Origin: FEN-1297 sp046704565
GTDB taxonomy: Bacteria > Bacteroidota > Ignavibacteria > Ignavibacteriales > Ignavibacteriaceae
Assembly (NCBI GenBank): GCA_046704565.1
Contig: JBJKRP010000366.1
Location: 1 to 34,715 of the forward strand
DNA length: 34,715 bases
Direction of reading: 5' to 3'
Position numbers and translations under genes: made by a program. Below the pieces are notes generated by a model. It saw only the letters and a list, made by a program, of their open reading frames with translations. It did not search any database and was not told the DNA's origin. Below are positions 7,943 through 15,944 of this stretch, one piece after another (positions within the stretch are counted from its first letter, which is position 1; every line of letters starts with the position of its first letter).

Positions 7943-8284
7943 TTATGCCTTCGTAGCAACTACGATTGTTAAATGACATGACCTTTTCCTTATCCTATAA
8001 GCCCGTCCCATTGGCGCGGGTGATATTCTTTTTAATGTCGGACCCTGGTTTACGTAAGCTTCCTTTACGTACAACTCTTCCGGTTCAACCTTTGCATTCT
8101 CTTTGTTCATCAAGTTTGAAACAGCCGATCTTAAAACCTTTTCGGCGGCGTTTGACGCATGCTGCGGGGCGAAGTGCAAAACTTCAATTGCCTTTTCTAC
8201 CGAGGTACCTCGGATTAAGTCAACTACCAAACGCATTTTTCTTGGTGATGAACCGATAAATCTATGTATTGCTCTTGCTTCCAT
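7943..8284 (-). CDS. rplV: 50S ribosomal protein L22 (uL22)
   Basis: Its long beta-hairpin lines the exit tunnel, the site of macrolide resistance mutations in other bacteria. The 113 residues include SSPRKMRLVVDLIRGTSVEKA and the tunnel hairpin segment LKRISPAPMGRAYRIRKRSCHLTI (about 84-107), which shows no insertion or deletion. It follows rpsS by 47 bases; the ribosome site is weak. Confidence 0.98.
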   Translation of the reverse strand: MEARAIHRFIGSSPRKMRLVVDLIRGTSVEKAIEVLHFAPQHASNAAEKVLRSAVSNLMNKENAKVEPEELYVKEAYVNQGPTLKRISPAPMGRAYRIRKRSCHLTIVVATKA

Positions 8285-8331
8285 TTTTTAACTCAAAATC
8301 ATTTCGTTTCAAATATTAACCGCCATGCGGA

Positions 8332-8679
8332 TTATTTAGCTGCCGGTGCAGAAGGTGCTGCACTCGGTGCCGGTCCGGCAGCCGCCGCTGGCTTTGAGGC
8401 TTTCTCTGCCTTCTCTGCTTTTGTTCCGGGGTGAGCTCTGAAAATTCTTGTTGGTGCAAATTCTCCAAGCTTATGACCGACCATGTTTTCAGTAATGTAA
8501 ACCGGAATCATTTTATTTCCGTTATGTACCGCGATTGTATGCCCGACAAAATCCGGAGTAATTGTTGAAGCGCGCGACCATGTCTTAATTATCTTCTTCT
8601 GGTTTATGCTGTTCAACTTGTTAATCTTTTCAGCTAACTTAAAATGTACAAACGGTCCTTTTTTTACCGACCTTGGCAT
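8332..8679 (-). CDS. rpsS: 30S ribosomal protein S19 (uS19) with Ala/Pro-rich C-terminal tail
   Basis: Head protein that contacts the A-site tRNA region and S13. The core (residues 1-86) has PRSVKKGPFVHFKLAEKI, the TWSRASTITPDFVGHTIAVHNG signature and GHKLGEFAPTRIFRAHPG. The usual length is about 90; here 115, the excess being a KAEKAEK stretch followed by an alanine/proline/serine-rich, low-complexity tail to the stop. The tail likely extends from the subunit head. Confidence 0.97.
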   Translation of the reverse strand: MPRSVKKGPFVHFKLAEKINKLNSINQKKIIKTWSRASTITPDFVGHTIAVHNGNKMIPVYITENMVGHKLGEFAPTRIFRAHPGTKAEKAEKASKPAAAAGPAPSAAPSAPAAK

Positions 8680-8692
8680 AATAACTCTCTAA

Positions 8693-9517
8693 TTATTTCC
8701 GTCTTTTTATAATAAATTTATTTGATTCTTTCTTGTGCTTTCTCGTCTTCAAGCCTTTTGCTTTTTGACCCCAGGGAGAAACCGGGTGACCGCCGCCTGA
8801 GGTTTTGCCCTCGCCGCCTCCCATCGGATGGTCTACCGGGTTCATTGCAACACCGCGAACATGCGGTCGTTTGCCGAGCCATCGTGTTCTGCCGGCTTTA
8901 CCTAAACTTATATTTTCCTGCTCTGAATTTCCAACTGTTCCGTATGTAGCCATACACTCAAGTCTAACCAGTCTAACTTCGCCCGAGGGCATTTTTAGCT
9001 GGGCAGAGTCTCCTTCCTTAGCCATAAGCTGAAGAGCCATGCCTGCGCTTCTTCCAAGCTGTCCGCCTTTACCCGGCTTCAGTTCAACATTGTGAACAAA
9101 GCTGCCGAGCGGCATCTCTTTAAGCGGAAGAGCATTGCCAACAACGATATCGCTCCCGGAGCCGGACTGAATTTTATCGCCAACCTTCAAGCCTTCCGGC
9201 GCAAGAATATATCTTTTATCTCCATCCGCATAGTGAAGGAGAGCTATGCGCGAAGAACGGTTCGGATCATATTCAATCGAAAAGACTTTTGCAGGAACAC
9301 CGAATTTATCGCGCTTAAAATCAATAACACGGTATCTTCTCTTATGACCACCGCCTATATGCCTTGCAGTTACTCTTCCGTGATTATTCCTCCCGCCGGA
9401 CTTTCTAAGTGAGACGGTAAGGGATTTTTCCGGTTTAGTCTTCGTTATCTCATCAAATGAAGAAACCGAACGAAATCTTGTTCCCGGAGTAACCGGTTTT
9501 AATTTATTTATTGCCAT
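8693..9517 (-). CDS. rplB: 50S ribosomal protein L2 (uL2)
   Basis: Essential protein close to the peptidyl transferase centre. The 274 residues include GGRNNHGRVTARHIGGGHKRRYR near the N-terminus and the MNPVDHPMGGGEGKTSGG motif near 223-240, with the conserved histidine tied to peptidyl transferase activity. The basic C-terminus KTRKHKKESNKFIIKRRK is normal. Confidence 0.98.
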   Translation of the reverse strand: MAINKLKPVTPGTRFRSVSSFDEITKTKPEKSLTVSLRKSGGRNNHGRVTARHIGGGHKRRYRVIDFKRDKFGVPAKVFSIEYDPNRSSRIALLHYADGDKRYILAPEGLKVGDKIQSGSGSDIVVGNALPLKEMPLGSFVHNVELKPGKGGQLGRSAGMALQLMAKEGDSAQLKMPSGEVRLVRLECMATYGTVGNSEQENISLGKAGRTRWLGKRPHVRGVAMNPVDHPMGGGEGKTSGGGHPVSPWGQKAKGLKTRKHKKESNKFIIKRRK

Positions 9518-9539
9518 TAAATCTTCCTGCCTTCAGAAT

Positions 9540-9833
9540 CTATACTTGTTCAAAAATTTCTATGGTCTCGCCTTTTTCAAGTGTAATGATAGCCTTCTTA
9601 AACTTCGAAGTCATCCCTGAAAACCTTCCGCTCTTCCTGAATTGAGTCTTCATTTTGCCGGGATGGTTTATCGTTCTTACACTCACCACGTGAACATTAA
9701 ATTTCTTTTCAATCGCTTTAGCAATTTCAATCTTGTTTGAATCCGGATTCACAAGAAATCCGTACTTGCCTTTATCGGCGCTTAAGTTAGTCATCTTTTC
9801 CGTAATCAACGGGCTAATTAATACATCATGCAT
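9540..9833 (-). CDS. rplW: 50S ribosomal protein L23 (uL23)
   Basis: Tunnel-exit protein that docks trigger factor and SRP. The 97 residues start with the conserved DVLISPLITEKMTNLSADKGKY and contain NKIEIAKAIEKKFNVHVVSVRTI. It starts two bases after the rplD stop, consistent with coupling. No odd features. Confidence 0.98.
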   Translation of the reverse strand: MHDVLISPLITEKMTNLSADKGKYGFLVNPDSNKIEIAKAIEKKFNVHVVSVRTINHPGKMKTQFRKSGRFSGMTSKFKKAIITLEKGETIEIFEQV

Positions 9834-9835
9834 AT

Positions 9836-10483
9836 TTAGTTCACCGCCTCTTCGCTTTTCTTAAATGTACCCGTAATGGCTTCTACCGCACTCTTCTGGA
9901 TCAACAATACCTGGTTATTCAGGATATCATACGTTGACGCGTTTGCCGCTTCAAGAATCTTAACCTTCGGAATATTTCTTCCTGATTTAAAGATTATTTC
10001 CTGCTTGCCGTTAGTTAAGAGCAAAACTTTTTTGCCCGAAAACTTGAACGCATCAAGCATGCCTACGAACTCTTTAGTCCTGGGCTTTTCAAAGCTGAAA
10101 TCTTCAACAATGTAAAGCTGCTCATCTTTTACCTTGTGGCTTAGCGCTGATTTTCTTGCAAGTCTTCGAACTTTTTTCGGAAGATCCTGTCGGTAGTCTC
10201 TCGGTCTCGGACCGAAGATAGTGCCGCCGCCTATCCACAACGGAGAACGCGACGTACCAGCTCTTGCGCCGCCTCTGCCCTTCTGTTTCCAGGGTTTTTT
10301 TCCGCCGCCTCTTACCTCGCCGCGCTCTTTTGCCTTATGCGTACCCTGTCTCTGGTTGGCAAGGTAAGCTTTAACAGCAAGATATATAGCATGTTCATTC
10401 GGCTCAATTCCGAAAATGTCATCAGCAAGTTCTAACTTATCGCCGGATGAACTACCGTCTATTTTGTAAACATCTAAAGTCAT
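9836..10483 (-). CDS. rplD: 50S ribosomal protein L4 (uL4)
   Basis: Tunnel-constriction protein; in E. coli also the autogenous repressor of the S10 operon. The 215 residues hold the extended tunnel loop with RGEVRGGGKKPWKQKGRGGARAGTSRSPLWIGGG (about residues 54-87) and the globular C-terminal part. The hairpin upstream of rpsJ (11491-11515) would be the natural place for L4-like control, but that is inference. Confidence 0.98.
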   Translation of the reverse strand: MTLDVYKIDGSSSGDKLELADDIFGIEPNEHAIYLAVKAYLANQRQGTHKAKERGEVRGGGKKPWKQKGRGGARAGTSRSPLWIGGGTIFGPRPRDYRQDLPKKVRRLARKSALSHKVKDEQLYIVEDFSFEKPRTKEFVGMLDAFKFSGKKVLLLTNGKQEIIFKSGRNIPKVKILEAANASTYDILNNQVLLIQKSAVEAITGTFKKSEEAVN

Positions 10484-10512
10484 TTTAATACCAAGTTACT
10501 TTTTTTATAATC

Positions 10513-11133
10513 CTATGGTTTCAATAATTCAACATAAGAATTTATCGCACCCGGGACAGCGCCTTTTACCAGTATTAGATTTTCTTCCGGTAAAACTTTA
10601 ACAACTTTCAAGTTTGAAATTGTAACGTTATCGTATCCCATTCTCCCAGCCATTCTCTGACCTCTAAAAACACTTGAAGGATATGAGCTTGCACCAATAG
10701 AACCGGGAGCTCTTAATCTGTCGCTCTGTCCGTGCGTTGTACCGCCGACACCGCCGAAGTTGTGGCGTCTCATAACGCCCTGGAATCCTTTTCCTTTGCT
10801 CTTTCCTTTTGCTTTTATTACATCGCCTTCCTTAAATAGATCGGCTTTAATCTCATCACCTATTTTTAATTCGGCGTTTGCAAATTTGAATTCTTTAAGA
10901 ACTGCAGTAGCGGTAAGATTATTTTTCTTAAACTGTCCGATGACAGGCTTCGAAATATTTTTTTCTTTCTTCTCACCAAAGCCGAGCTGAACAGCTTCGT
11001 AGCCGTCCTTTTCTTTTGTCCGAACGTTAACGACCCTGCAGGGTCCGGCAAGGATAACGGTAACGGGAACAAGTTCACCGTCAGCGTTAAATATGCTCGA
11101 CATTCCAATCTTCTTACCAATTATGCCAGCCAT
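10513..11133 (-). CDS. rplC: 50S ribosomal protein L3 (uL3)
   Basis: Early assembly protein reaching toward the peptidyl transferase centre. The start at 11133 (MAGIIGKKIGMSSIF) is chosen because it has GGAG six bases upstream and matches family N-termini; an ATG six codons upstream (11151) overlaps the rpsJ stop and would embed the ribosome site. The 206-residue product has GVMRRHNFGGVGGTTHGQSDRLRAPGSIG, the conserved extended loop with the methylated-Gln region. Confidence 0.97.
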   Translation of the reverse strand: MAGIIGKKIGMSSIFNADGELVPVTVILAGPCRVVNVRTKEKDGYEAVQLGFGEKKEKNISKPVIGQFKKNNLTATAVLKEFKFANAELKIGDEIKADLFKEGDVIKAKGKSKGKGFQGVMRRHNFGGVGGTTHGQSDRLRAPGSIGASSYPSSVFRGQRMAGRMGYDNVTISNLKVVKVLPEENLILVKGAVPGAINSYVELLKP

Positions 11134-11150
11134 TATTTCTCCAGAATTCA

Positions 11151-11459
11151 TTAAAGCTTAATCTCAATATCTACGCCAGCCGGAATGTCCAGCTTGCTAA
11201 GTGAATCAATTGTTTTGTTATTGGAATTATGAATATCTATAATCCTTTTGTGTGCACGGGTCTCGAACTGCTCTCTCGATTTCTTATCAACGTGAGGAGA
11301 GCGAAGCACAGTGTAAACGGTTCTCTTTGTCGGTAACGGTATTGGACCCGATACGATGGCTCCTGTACTTCTTACAGTCTTAATTATTTTTTCCGTTGAT
11401 TTATCAATCAAAATATGATCGTACGATTTCAACTTAATCCTAATCTTTTGCCCGGGCAC
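11151..11459 (-). CDS. rpsJ: 30S ribosomal protein S10 (uS10)
   Basis: Small-subunit head protein and, as NusE, a partner of NusG and NusB in transcription antitermination. The 102 residues have KIRIKLKSYDHILIDKST and the loop PIPLPTKRTVYTVLRSPHVDKKSREQFE. The GTG start has AAGGAG nine bases upstream. First gene of the S10 series, separated from tuf by 71 bases that contain a GC-rich hairpin. Confidence 0.98.
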   Translation of the reverse strand: MPGQKIRIKLKSYDHILIDKSTEKIIKTVRSTGAIVSGPIPLPTKRTVYTVLRSPHVDKKSREQFETRAHKRIIDIHNSNNKTIDSLSKLDIPAGVDIEIKL

Positions 11460-11490
11460 TTAAAATTCTCCTTCTAATAATTACACACAA

Positions 11491-11515
11491 ATCCCCCCGC
11501 TAAAAACGGGGGGAT
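11491..11515 (-). promoter_or_regulatory. GC-rich hairpin between tuf and rpsJ
   Basis: A perfect 9-bp stem ATCCCCCCG/CGGGGGGAT closes a 7-base loop. It starts 15 bases after tuf and ends about 20 before the rpsJ ribosome site. On the transcribed strand it is followed by ATTTGTGTG, not a proper U tract, so it is a poor terminator; an attenuator, an RNA-processing or stability element, or an S10 leader control element are alternatives. Confidence 0.6.
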
Positions 11516-11530
11516 CGAGTACAAAACAAA

Positions 11531-12736
11531 TTATTGAATTATTTTTGTAACAACACCTGATGCAACTGTTCTGCCTCCTTCGCGGATAGCAAAGCGAAGA
11601 CCTTCTTCCATCGCTATTTCGGTAATCAGTTCAACAGATAAAGTCACTCTGTCGCCGGGCATAACCATCTCTGTCCCTTCGGGAAGAGTAGCAACGCCTG
11701 TAACGTCAGTTGTTCTAAAATAAAATTGAGGTCTATATCCGTTGAAGAAAGGAGTATGACGTCCGCCTTCTTCCTTTGAAAGGACGTAAATAGAACCTTC
11801 AAACTTCTTATGAGGAGTGATTGAGCCTGGCTTTGCAAGCACCATTCCTCTTTCGATTTCTTTCTTGTCCACACCGCGAAGCAGCAAACCGGCATTGTCT
11901 CCTGCCATTGCTAGGTCAAGTTCTTTACGGAACATTTCTATACCCGTGACAACCGTCTTCTTGTGAACTCCAAGTCCAATGAGCTCTACTTCTTCTGCCA
12001 GCTTTACCTGACCTCTTTCAACTCTGCCAGTAGCCACGGTGCCGCGACCGGTAATAGAGAATACGTCTTCAACCGGCATCAAGAATGGCTTGTCGGTCTC
12101 TCTCTGAGGAACAGGAATGTAGCTGTCAACAGCATCCATAAGTTCCCAGATGCATGTATATCTCGGATCATCAGTTGGGGCGTTGCTTGCACCGGCTTCC
12201 AAAGCCTTTAAAGCAGAGCCTTTAATAATCGGGATTTCATCACCTGGAAATTCATAATAGTTTAATAAATCTCTTAGCTCAACTTCAACGAGCTCGATCA
12301 ATTCCGGATCGTCAACCATGTCGACTTTGTTTAAGAATACTACGATTCTTGGAACCCCAACCTGACGAGCAAGAAGAATATGCTCTCTTGTCTGAGGCAT
12401 CGGTCCATCGGTCGCAGCTACCACTAAAATTGCACCGTCCATTTGAGCAGCGCCAGTGATCATATTTTTAACATAATCTGCGTGACCCGGGCAGTCTACG
12501 TGAGCGTAGTGTCTGTTTGCAGTTGAATACTCAACGTGCGCCGTTGCGATAGTAATACCTCTTTCTCTTTCTTCCGGGGCATTATCGATGCTATCAAATG
12601 TTCTGACTGTCGACAAGCCTTTCAAAGCGAGAGCCATCGTGATGGCAGCGGTTAATGTGGTTTTCCCATGATCTACGTGACCAATAGTACCTACGTTAAC
12701 GTGAGGTTTACTCCTGTCGAATTTTTCTTTTGCCAT
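11531..12736 (-). CDS. tuf: Translation elongation factor Tu
   Basis: GTPase that delivers aminoacyl-tRNA to the ribosome. The 401 residues carry the G1 motif GHVDHGKT (19-26), DCPGHADYVKNM (G3, with the catalytic His), NKVDM (G4) and GSALKAL (G5), then the two beta-barrel domains ending SGVVTKIIQ. A strong AAGGAGAT site precedes the ATG. It follows fusA by 48 bases. This is the only tuf in the window; the usual second locus next to tRNA-Trp/secE has none. Confidence 0.99.
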   Translation of the reverse strand: MAKEKFDRSKPHVNVGTIGHVDHGKTTLTAAITMALALKGLSTVRTFDSIDNAPEERERGITIATAHVEYSTANRHYAHVDCPGHADYVKNMITGAAQMDGAILVVAATDGPMPQTREHILLARQVGVPRIVVFLNKVDMVDDPELIELVEVELRDLLNYYEFPGDEIPIIKGSALKALEAGASNAPTDDPRYTCIWELMDAVDSYIPVPQRETDKPFLMPVEDVFSITGRGTVATGRVERGQVKLAEEVELIGLGVHKKTVVTGIEMFRKELDLAMAGDNAGLLLRGVDKKEIERGMVLAKPGSITPHKKFEGSIYVLSKEEGGRHTPFFNGYRPQFYFRTTDVTGVATLPEGTEMVMPGDRVTLSVELITEIAMEEGLRFAIREGGRTVASGVVTKIIQ

Positions 12737-12784
12737 CTATATCTCCTTTGCGATATATTTTTTTATTAATAATCTTTTAATTAA

Positions 12785-14881
12785 CTAAACTATTACCGAC
12801 TTTTTACCGAGTGATTTTTCAGCAATCTCTTCTGCAATGCTCTTCGGCACCTCGCTGTAATAACCAAACTGCATTGTGTATATTGCACGTCCCTGCGTCA
12901 TAGAGCGAAGTATGGTTGCATACCCGAACATTTCGGCTAAAGGAACAATGGCTTTTATTACCTGAGCATCTTTTCTTGCAGAAAATCCTTCAATCTTTCC
13001 TCTTCTTGAATTTAAGTCTCCCATAACATCGCCGAGGTACTCTTCGGGAGTAACGACTTCAACGTCCATTATAGGTTCAAGAAGAATCGGCTTACCTTTT
13101 CTGGCAGCCTCTTTGAATGCCAGCGAACCGGCAACCTTAAATGAAATTTCATCGGAGTCTACATCATGGTAAGACCCGTCGTAAATCTTAGCTTTGATAT
13201 CCACGACCGGGAAACCGGCGACGACACCGTTTCTCAATGCTTCCTGGATACCCGCAGATACTGCCGGGATATATTCCTTAGGAACAACTCCGCCGACAAT
13301 AGCATTAGTAAACTCGTAACCTTTACCGGGTTCGTTAGGACCGAACTCAACCCAAACGTGCCCGTACTTACCGCGACCGCCGCTCTGCTTTACAAACTTA
13401 CCTTCCGCATTAACCGTTTGCGTAATAGTTTCCCTGTATGCAACCTGCGGCTTGCCGACGTTCGCCTCAACCTTGAATTCACGCTTCATTCTATCTACAA
13501 GAATTTCAAGATGAAGCTCACCCATTCCGCTTATCAATGTCTGCCCGGTCTCTTCATCAACCTTTACTTTAAAAGTAGGGTCTTCATCAGACAACTTTGA
13601 AAGTGCATCGGATAATTTATCCTGATCGGCTTTCGTCTTAGGCTCAATAGCAATCTGTATAACCGGTTCTGGGAAAACGATCTTTTCAAGGACAACGGCA
13701 TCATGCTCATCGCAAAGAGTGTCGCCTGTACGCGTATATTTCAAACCGACCCCAGCGGCAATATCGCCTGCTTTAACTTCATCGATCTCTTCACGATGGT
13801 TTGCATGCATCTGAAGTAAACGGCTGATTCTTTCTTTTTTACCACTTACCGCGTTAAAAGTATAGGATCCGGCTTTTAAAGTTCCGGCATAGACCCTAAA
13901 GAACGTAAGTTTACCTACGTAAGGATCATTCATAATCTTAAAAGCAAGAGCAGTAAACTTTTCGCCATCATCAATCTTTCGTTTCACCATGTCGTTTATA
14001 CCGATATGGTGAGCCTCTATTTCTTTTGTATCGTTTGGTGCAGGCAAAAAGTCAACAACAGAATCAAGCAATTTCTGAACGCCTTTATTCTTAAAAGCTG
14101 AGCCACAAAGAACAGGAATAATTTTCAGTTCAATAGTAGCTTTTCTTAAAGCAATTTTAATTTCTTCTTCGCTTATCTCTTTTCCTTCGAGGTATTTCTC
14201 CAGCAAAGTATCATCAATATCAGAAACGGCTTCAAGCATCAGTGTTCTATACTTGTTTGAAATTTCGATGAGGTCTTCCGGTATATCAAACTCATCGTAA
14301 GTAGCGCCCATAGTTTCTTCATGATACATACGTGCTTTAAAAGTAAGCAGATCAATTACGCCGGCAAACATATCGCCTTCCCCAATCGGGAGCGTAATCG
14401 GTATTGCATTTGCGCCGAGCCTGTCCTTCATCATTTGAAGAGCATTATAAAAATCGGCGCCTGTTCTATCCATCTTGTTAACAAAAGCGATTCTAGGGAC
14501 TCGATATTTATCAGCCTGTCTCCAAACTGTCTCAGACTGCGGCTCAACTCCGCCAACTGCACAGAAGAGTGCAACTGCGCCGTCAAGTACTCTCAGCGAT
14601 CTTTCAACCTCAACAGTAAAATCAACGTGCCCGGGAGTATCAATAATATTTATCTGATAATTATTCCAGAAACAGGTAGTTGCCGCGCTTGTAATCGTAA
14701 TACCACGCTCTTTCTCCTGCTCCATCCAGTCCATCGTTGCAGCACCGTCATGCACTTCGCCGATACGGTGAAGCTTGCCGGTGTAATACAATATACGCTC
14801 GGTAGTGGTTGTCTTGCCGGCGTCTATGTGCGCCATTATTCCTATGTTTCTAACTTTATCTATGGGGAGTCTTGCTGTCAT
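12785..14881 (-). CDS. fusA: Translation elongation factor G
   Basis: GTPase that drives translocation. The 698 residues match canonical EF-G: G1 motif AHIDAGKT (17-24), switch II DTPGHVDFTVEVERS, NKMDRTGADF, then domains II to V including the domain IV segment GGRGKYGHVWVEFGP and the C-terminal SMTQGRAIYTMQFGYYSEVP. It lies between rpsG (52-base gap) and tuf, the classical str operon order. Confidence 0.99.
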   Translation of the reverse strand: MTARLPIDKVRNIGIMAHIDAGKTTTTERILYYTGKLHRIGEVHDGAATMDWMEQEKERGITITSAATTCFWNNYQINIIDTPGHVDFTVEVERSLRVLDGAVALFCAVGGVEPQSETVWRQADKYRVPRIAFVNKMDRTGADFYNALQMMKDRLGANAIPITLPIGEGDMFAGVIDLLTFKARMYHEETMGATYDEFDIPEDLIEISNKYRTLMLEAVSDIDDTLLEKYLEGKEISEEEIKIALRKATIELKIIPVLCGSAFKNKGVQKLLDSVVDFLPAPNDTKEIEAHHIGINDMVKRKIDDGEKFTALAFKIMNDPYVGKLTFFRVYAGTLKAGSYTFNAVSGKKERISRLLQMHANHREEIDEVKAGDIAAGVGLKYTRTGDTLCDEHDAVVLEKIVFPEPVIQIAIEPKTKADQDKLSDALSKLSDEDPTFKVKVDEETGQTLISGMGELHLEILVDRMKREFKVEANVGKPQVAYRETITQTVNAEGKFVKQSGGRGKYGHVWVEFGPNEPGKGYEFTNAIVGGVVPKEYIPAVSAGIQEALRNGVVAGFPVVDIKAKIYDGSYHDVDSDEISFKVAGSLAFKEAARKGKPILLEPIMDVEVVTPEEYLGDVMGDLNSRRGKIEGFSARKDAQVIKAIVPLAEMFGYATILRSMTQGRAIYTMQFGYYSEVPKSIAEEIAEKSLGKKSVIV

Positions 14882-14933
14882 AACCTAATTATTTTTTCTA
14901 TCCTATATAATCAATCTATCTTTATATCAATCA

Positions 14934-15401
14934 TTACCATTTAAAATGTGCAAATGCCTTATTCGCTTCAGCCATTTTATGTGTGTCTTCTTTTTTCTTT
15001 ACTGCCGAGCCTTCGTTATTGGATGCCGCTATCAATTCAGATGCAAGTTTAAGAGACATTGATTTTTCATTTCTTGCTCTCGCATAAGTCTTAATCCATC
15101 TCATTGCCAAAGCTGTTCTTCTTTCAGGTCTGACTTCCGTTGGTACCTGATAGGTAGCACCGCCAACTCTTCTGCTTCTTACTTCAATTACCGGCTGAAC
15201 ATTGCTTAAAGCTTTCTTAAAAATTTCCAGCCCGGGTTTTTTCGATCTTTCTTCAATAACATCGAAAGCCTCGTAAACTACGTGTCGGGCTTTTGATTTC
15301 TTACCGTCGAACATAATTGAATTAATAAACCTCGCAACCAAAACATCATTAAATTTCGGATCGGGCTTCAGGATATTTTTATTTGCTCTTTTCTTTCTCA
15401 T
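14934..15401 (-). CDS. rpsG: 30S ribosomal protein S7 (uS7)
   Basis: Nucleates assembly of the 30S head and contacts the E site. The 155 residues begin MRKKRANKNILKPDPKFND and hold the signature SNVQPVIEVRSRRVGGATYQVPTEV (about 67-91) and ALAMRWIKTYARARNEKSM. The ATG follows rpsL by five bases, so an intercistronic S7-binding control site like that of E. coli has no room here. Confidence 0.98.
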   Translation of the reverse strand: MRKKRANKNILKPDPKFNDVLVARFINSIMFDGKKSKARHVVYEAFDVIEERSKKPGLEIFKKALSNVQPVIEVRSRRVGGATYQVPTEVRPERRTALAMRWIKTYARARNEKSMSLKLASELIAASNNEGSAVKKKEDTHKMAEANKAFAHFKW

Positions 15402-15406
15402 AAAAT

Positions 15407-15784
15407 TTATTTCGCCTTTGGTTTTTTAGCGCCGTACTTTGATCTGCCTTTCTTTCTATCCTCAACGCCGCTTGTATCTAAAGTGCCTCTTATTATATGA
15501 TAGCGAACTCCCGGCAAATCCTTAACTCTTCCGCCTCTGATCAAGACAATCGAGTGTTCTTGCAAATTGTGCCCTTCTCCAGGTATATAAGCAGTAACCT
15601 CGATGCTGTTTGTAAGCCTTACTCTTGCAACTTTCCTTAAAGCTGAGTTAGGCTTCTTAGGGGTTGAAGTATAAACTCTTGTACAAACACCGCGCTTCTG
15701 CGGACAAGCATCGAGAGCCGGCGCTTTTTTCTTCGCCAATATCCGGACCCGACCTTTTCGCACTAACTGATTTATCGTGGGCAC
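15407..15784 (-). CDS. rpsL: 30S ribosomal protein S12 (uS12)
   Basis: Decoding-centre protein. The 125 residues contain TSTPKKPNSALRKVARVRL with Lys43, and GGRVKDLPGVRYH with Lys88; both are the wild-type residues whose change gives streptomycin resistance elsewhere. The start is GTG with AGGAG six bases upstream. First gene after a strong promoter (15828-15856), so it heads the str-S10-spc transcript. Confidence 0.98.
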   Translation of the reverse strand: MPTINQLVRKGRVRILAKKKAPALDACPQKRGVCTRVYTSTPKKPNSALRKVARVRLTNSIEVTAYIPGEGHNLQEHSIVLIRGGRVKDLPGVRYHIIRGTLDTSGVEDRKKGRSKYGAKKPKAK

Positions 15785-15827
15785 TAATATCTCCTAATAC
15801 ATTAAATCAAAAAAAATTCAGACTTCT

Positions 15828-15856
15828 AATATAGATTTTGTCACAAATTTTGTCAA
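15828..15856 (-). promoter_or_regulatory. Sigma-70-type promoter of the str operon
   Basis: On the minus strand TTGACA (15851-15856) is separated by exactly 17 bases from TATATT (15828-15833). The start of transcription would fall near 15820, about 35 bases before the rpsL GTG. It lies just downstream of the rpoC terminator. The match to the general bacterial consensus is unlike the TAnnTTTG type of Bacteroidetes. Confidence 0.85.
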
Positions 15857-15893
15857 GAAATCTGCAAAATATTTTTATTTTTTAAGCTTTTTC

Positions 15894-15936
15894 GGGCAAA
15901 AAAATCCGACCTGAATTTAAATCAAGTCGGATTTTG
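15894..15936 (-). terminator. Rho-independent terminator after rpoC
   Basis: Minus-strand hairpin with a 10-bp stem AAAATCCGAC/GTCGGATTTT, one mismatch, three further pairs and a 7-base loop, followed by a T run ending in TTTTTTT. It begins about 10 bases after the rpoC stop and separates the rpoBC transcript from the str promoter. Confidence 0.9.
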
Positions 15937-15944
15937 CCAAACTA

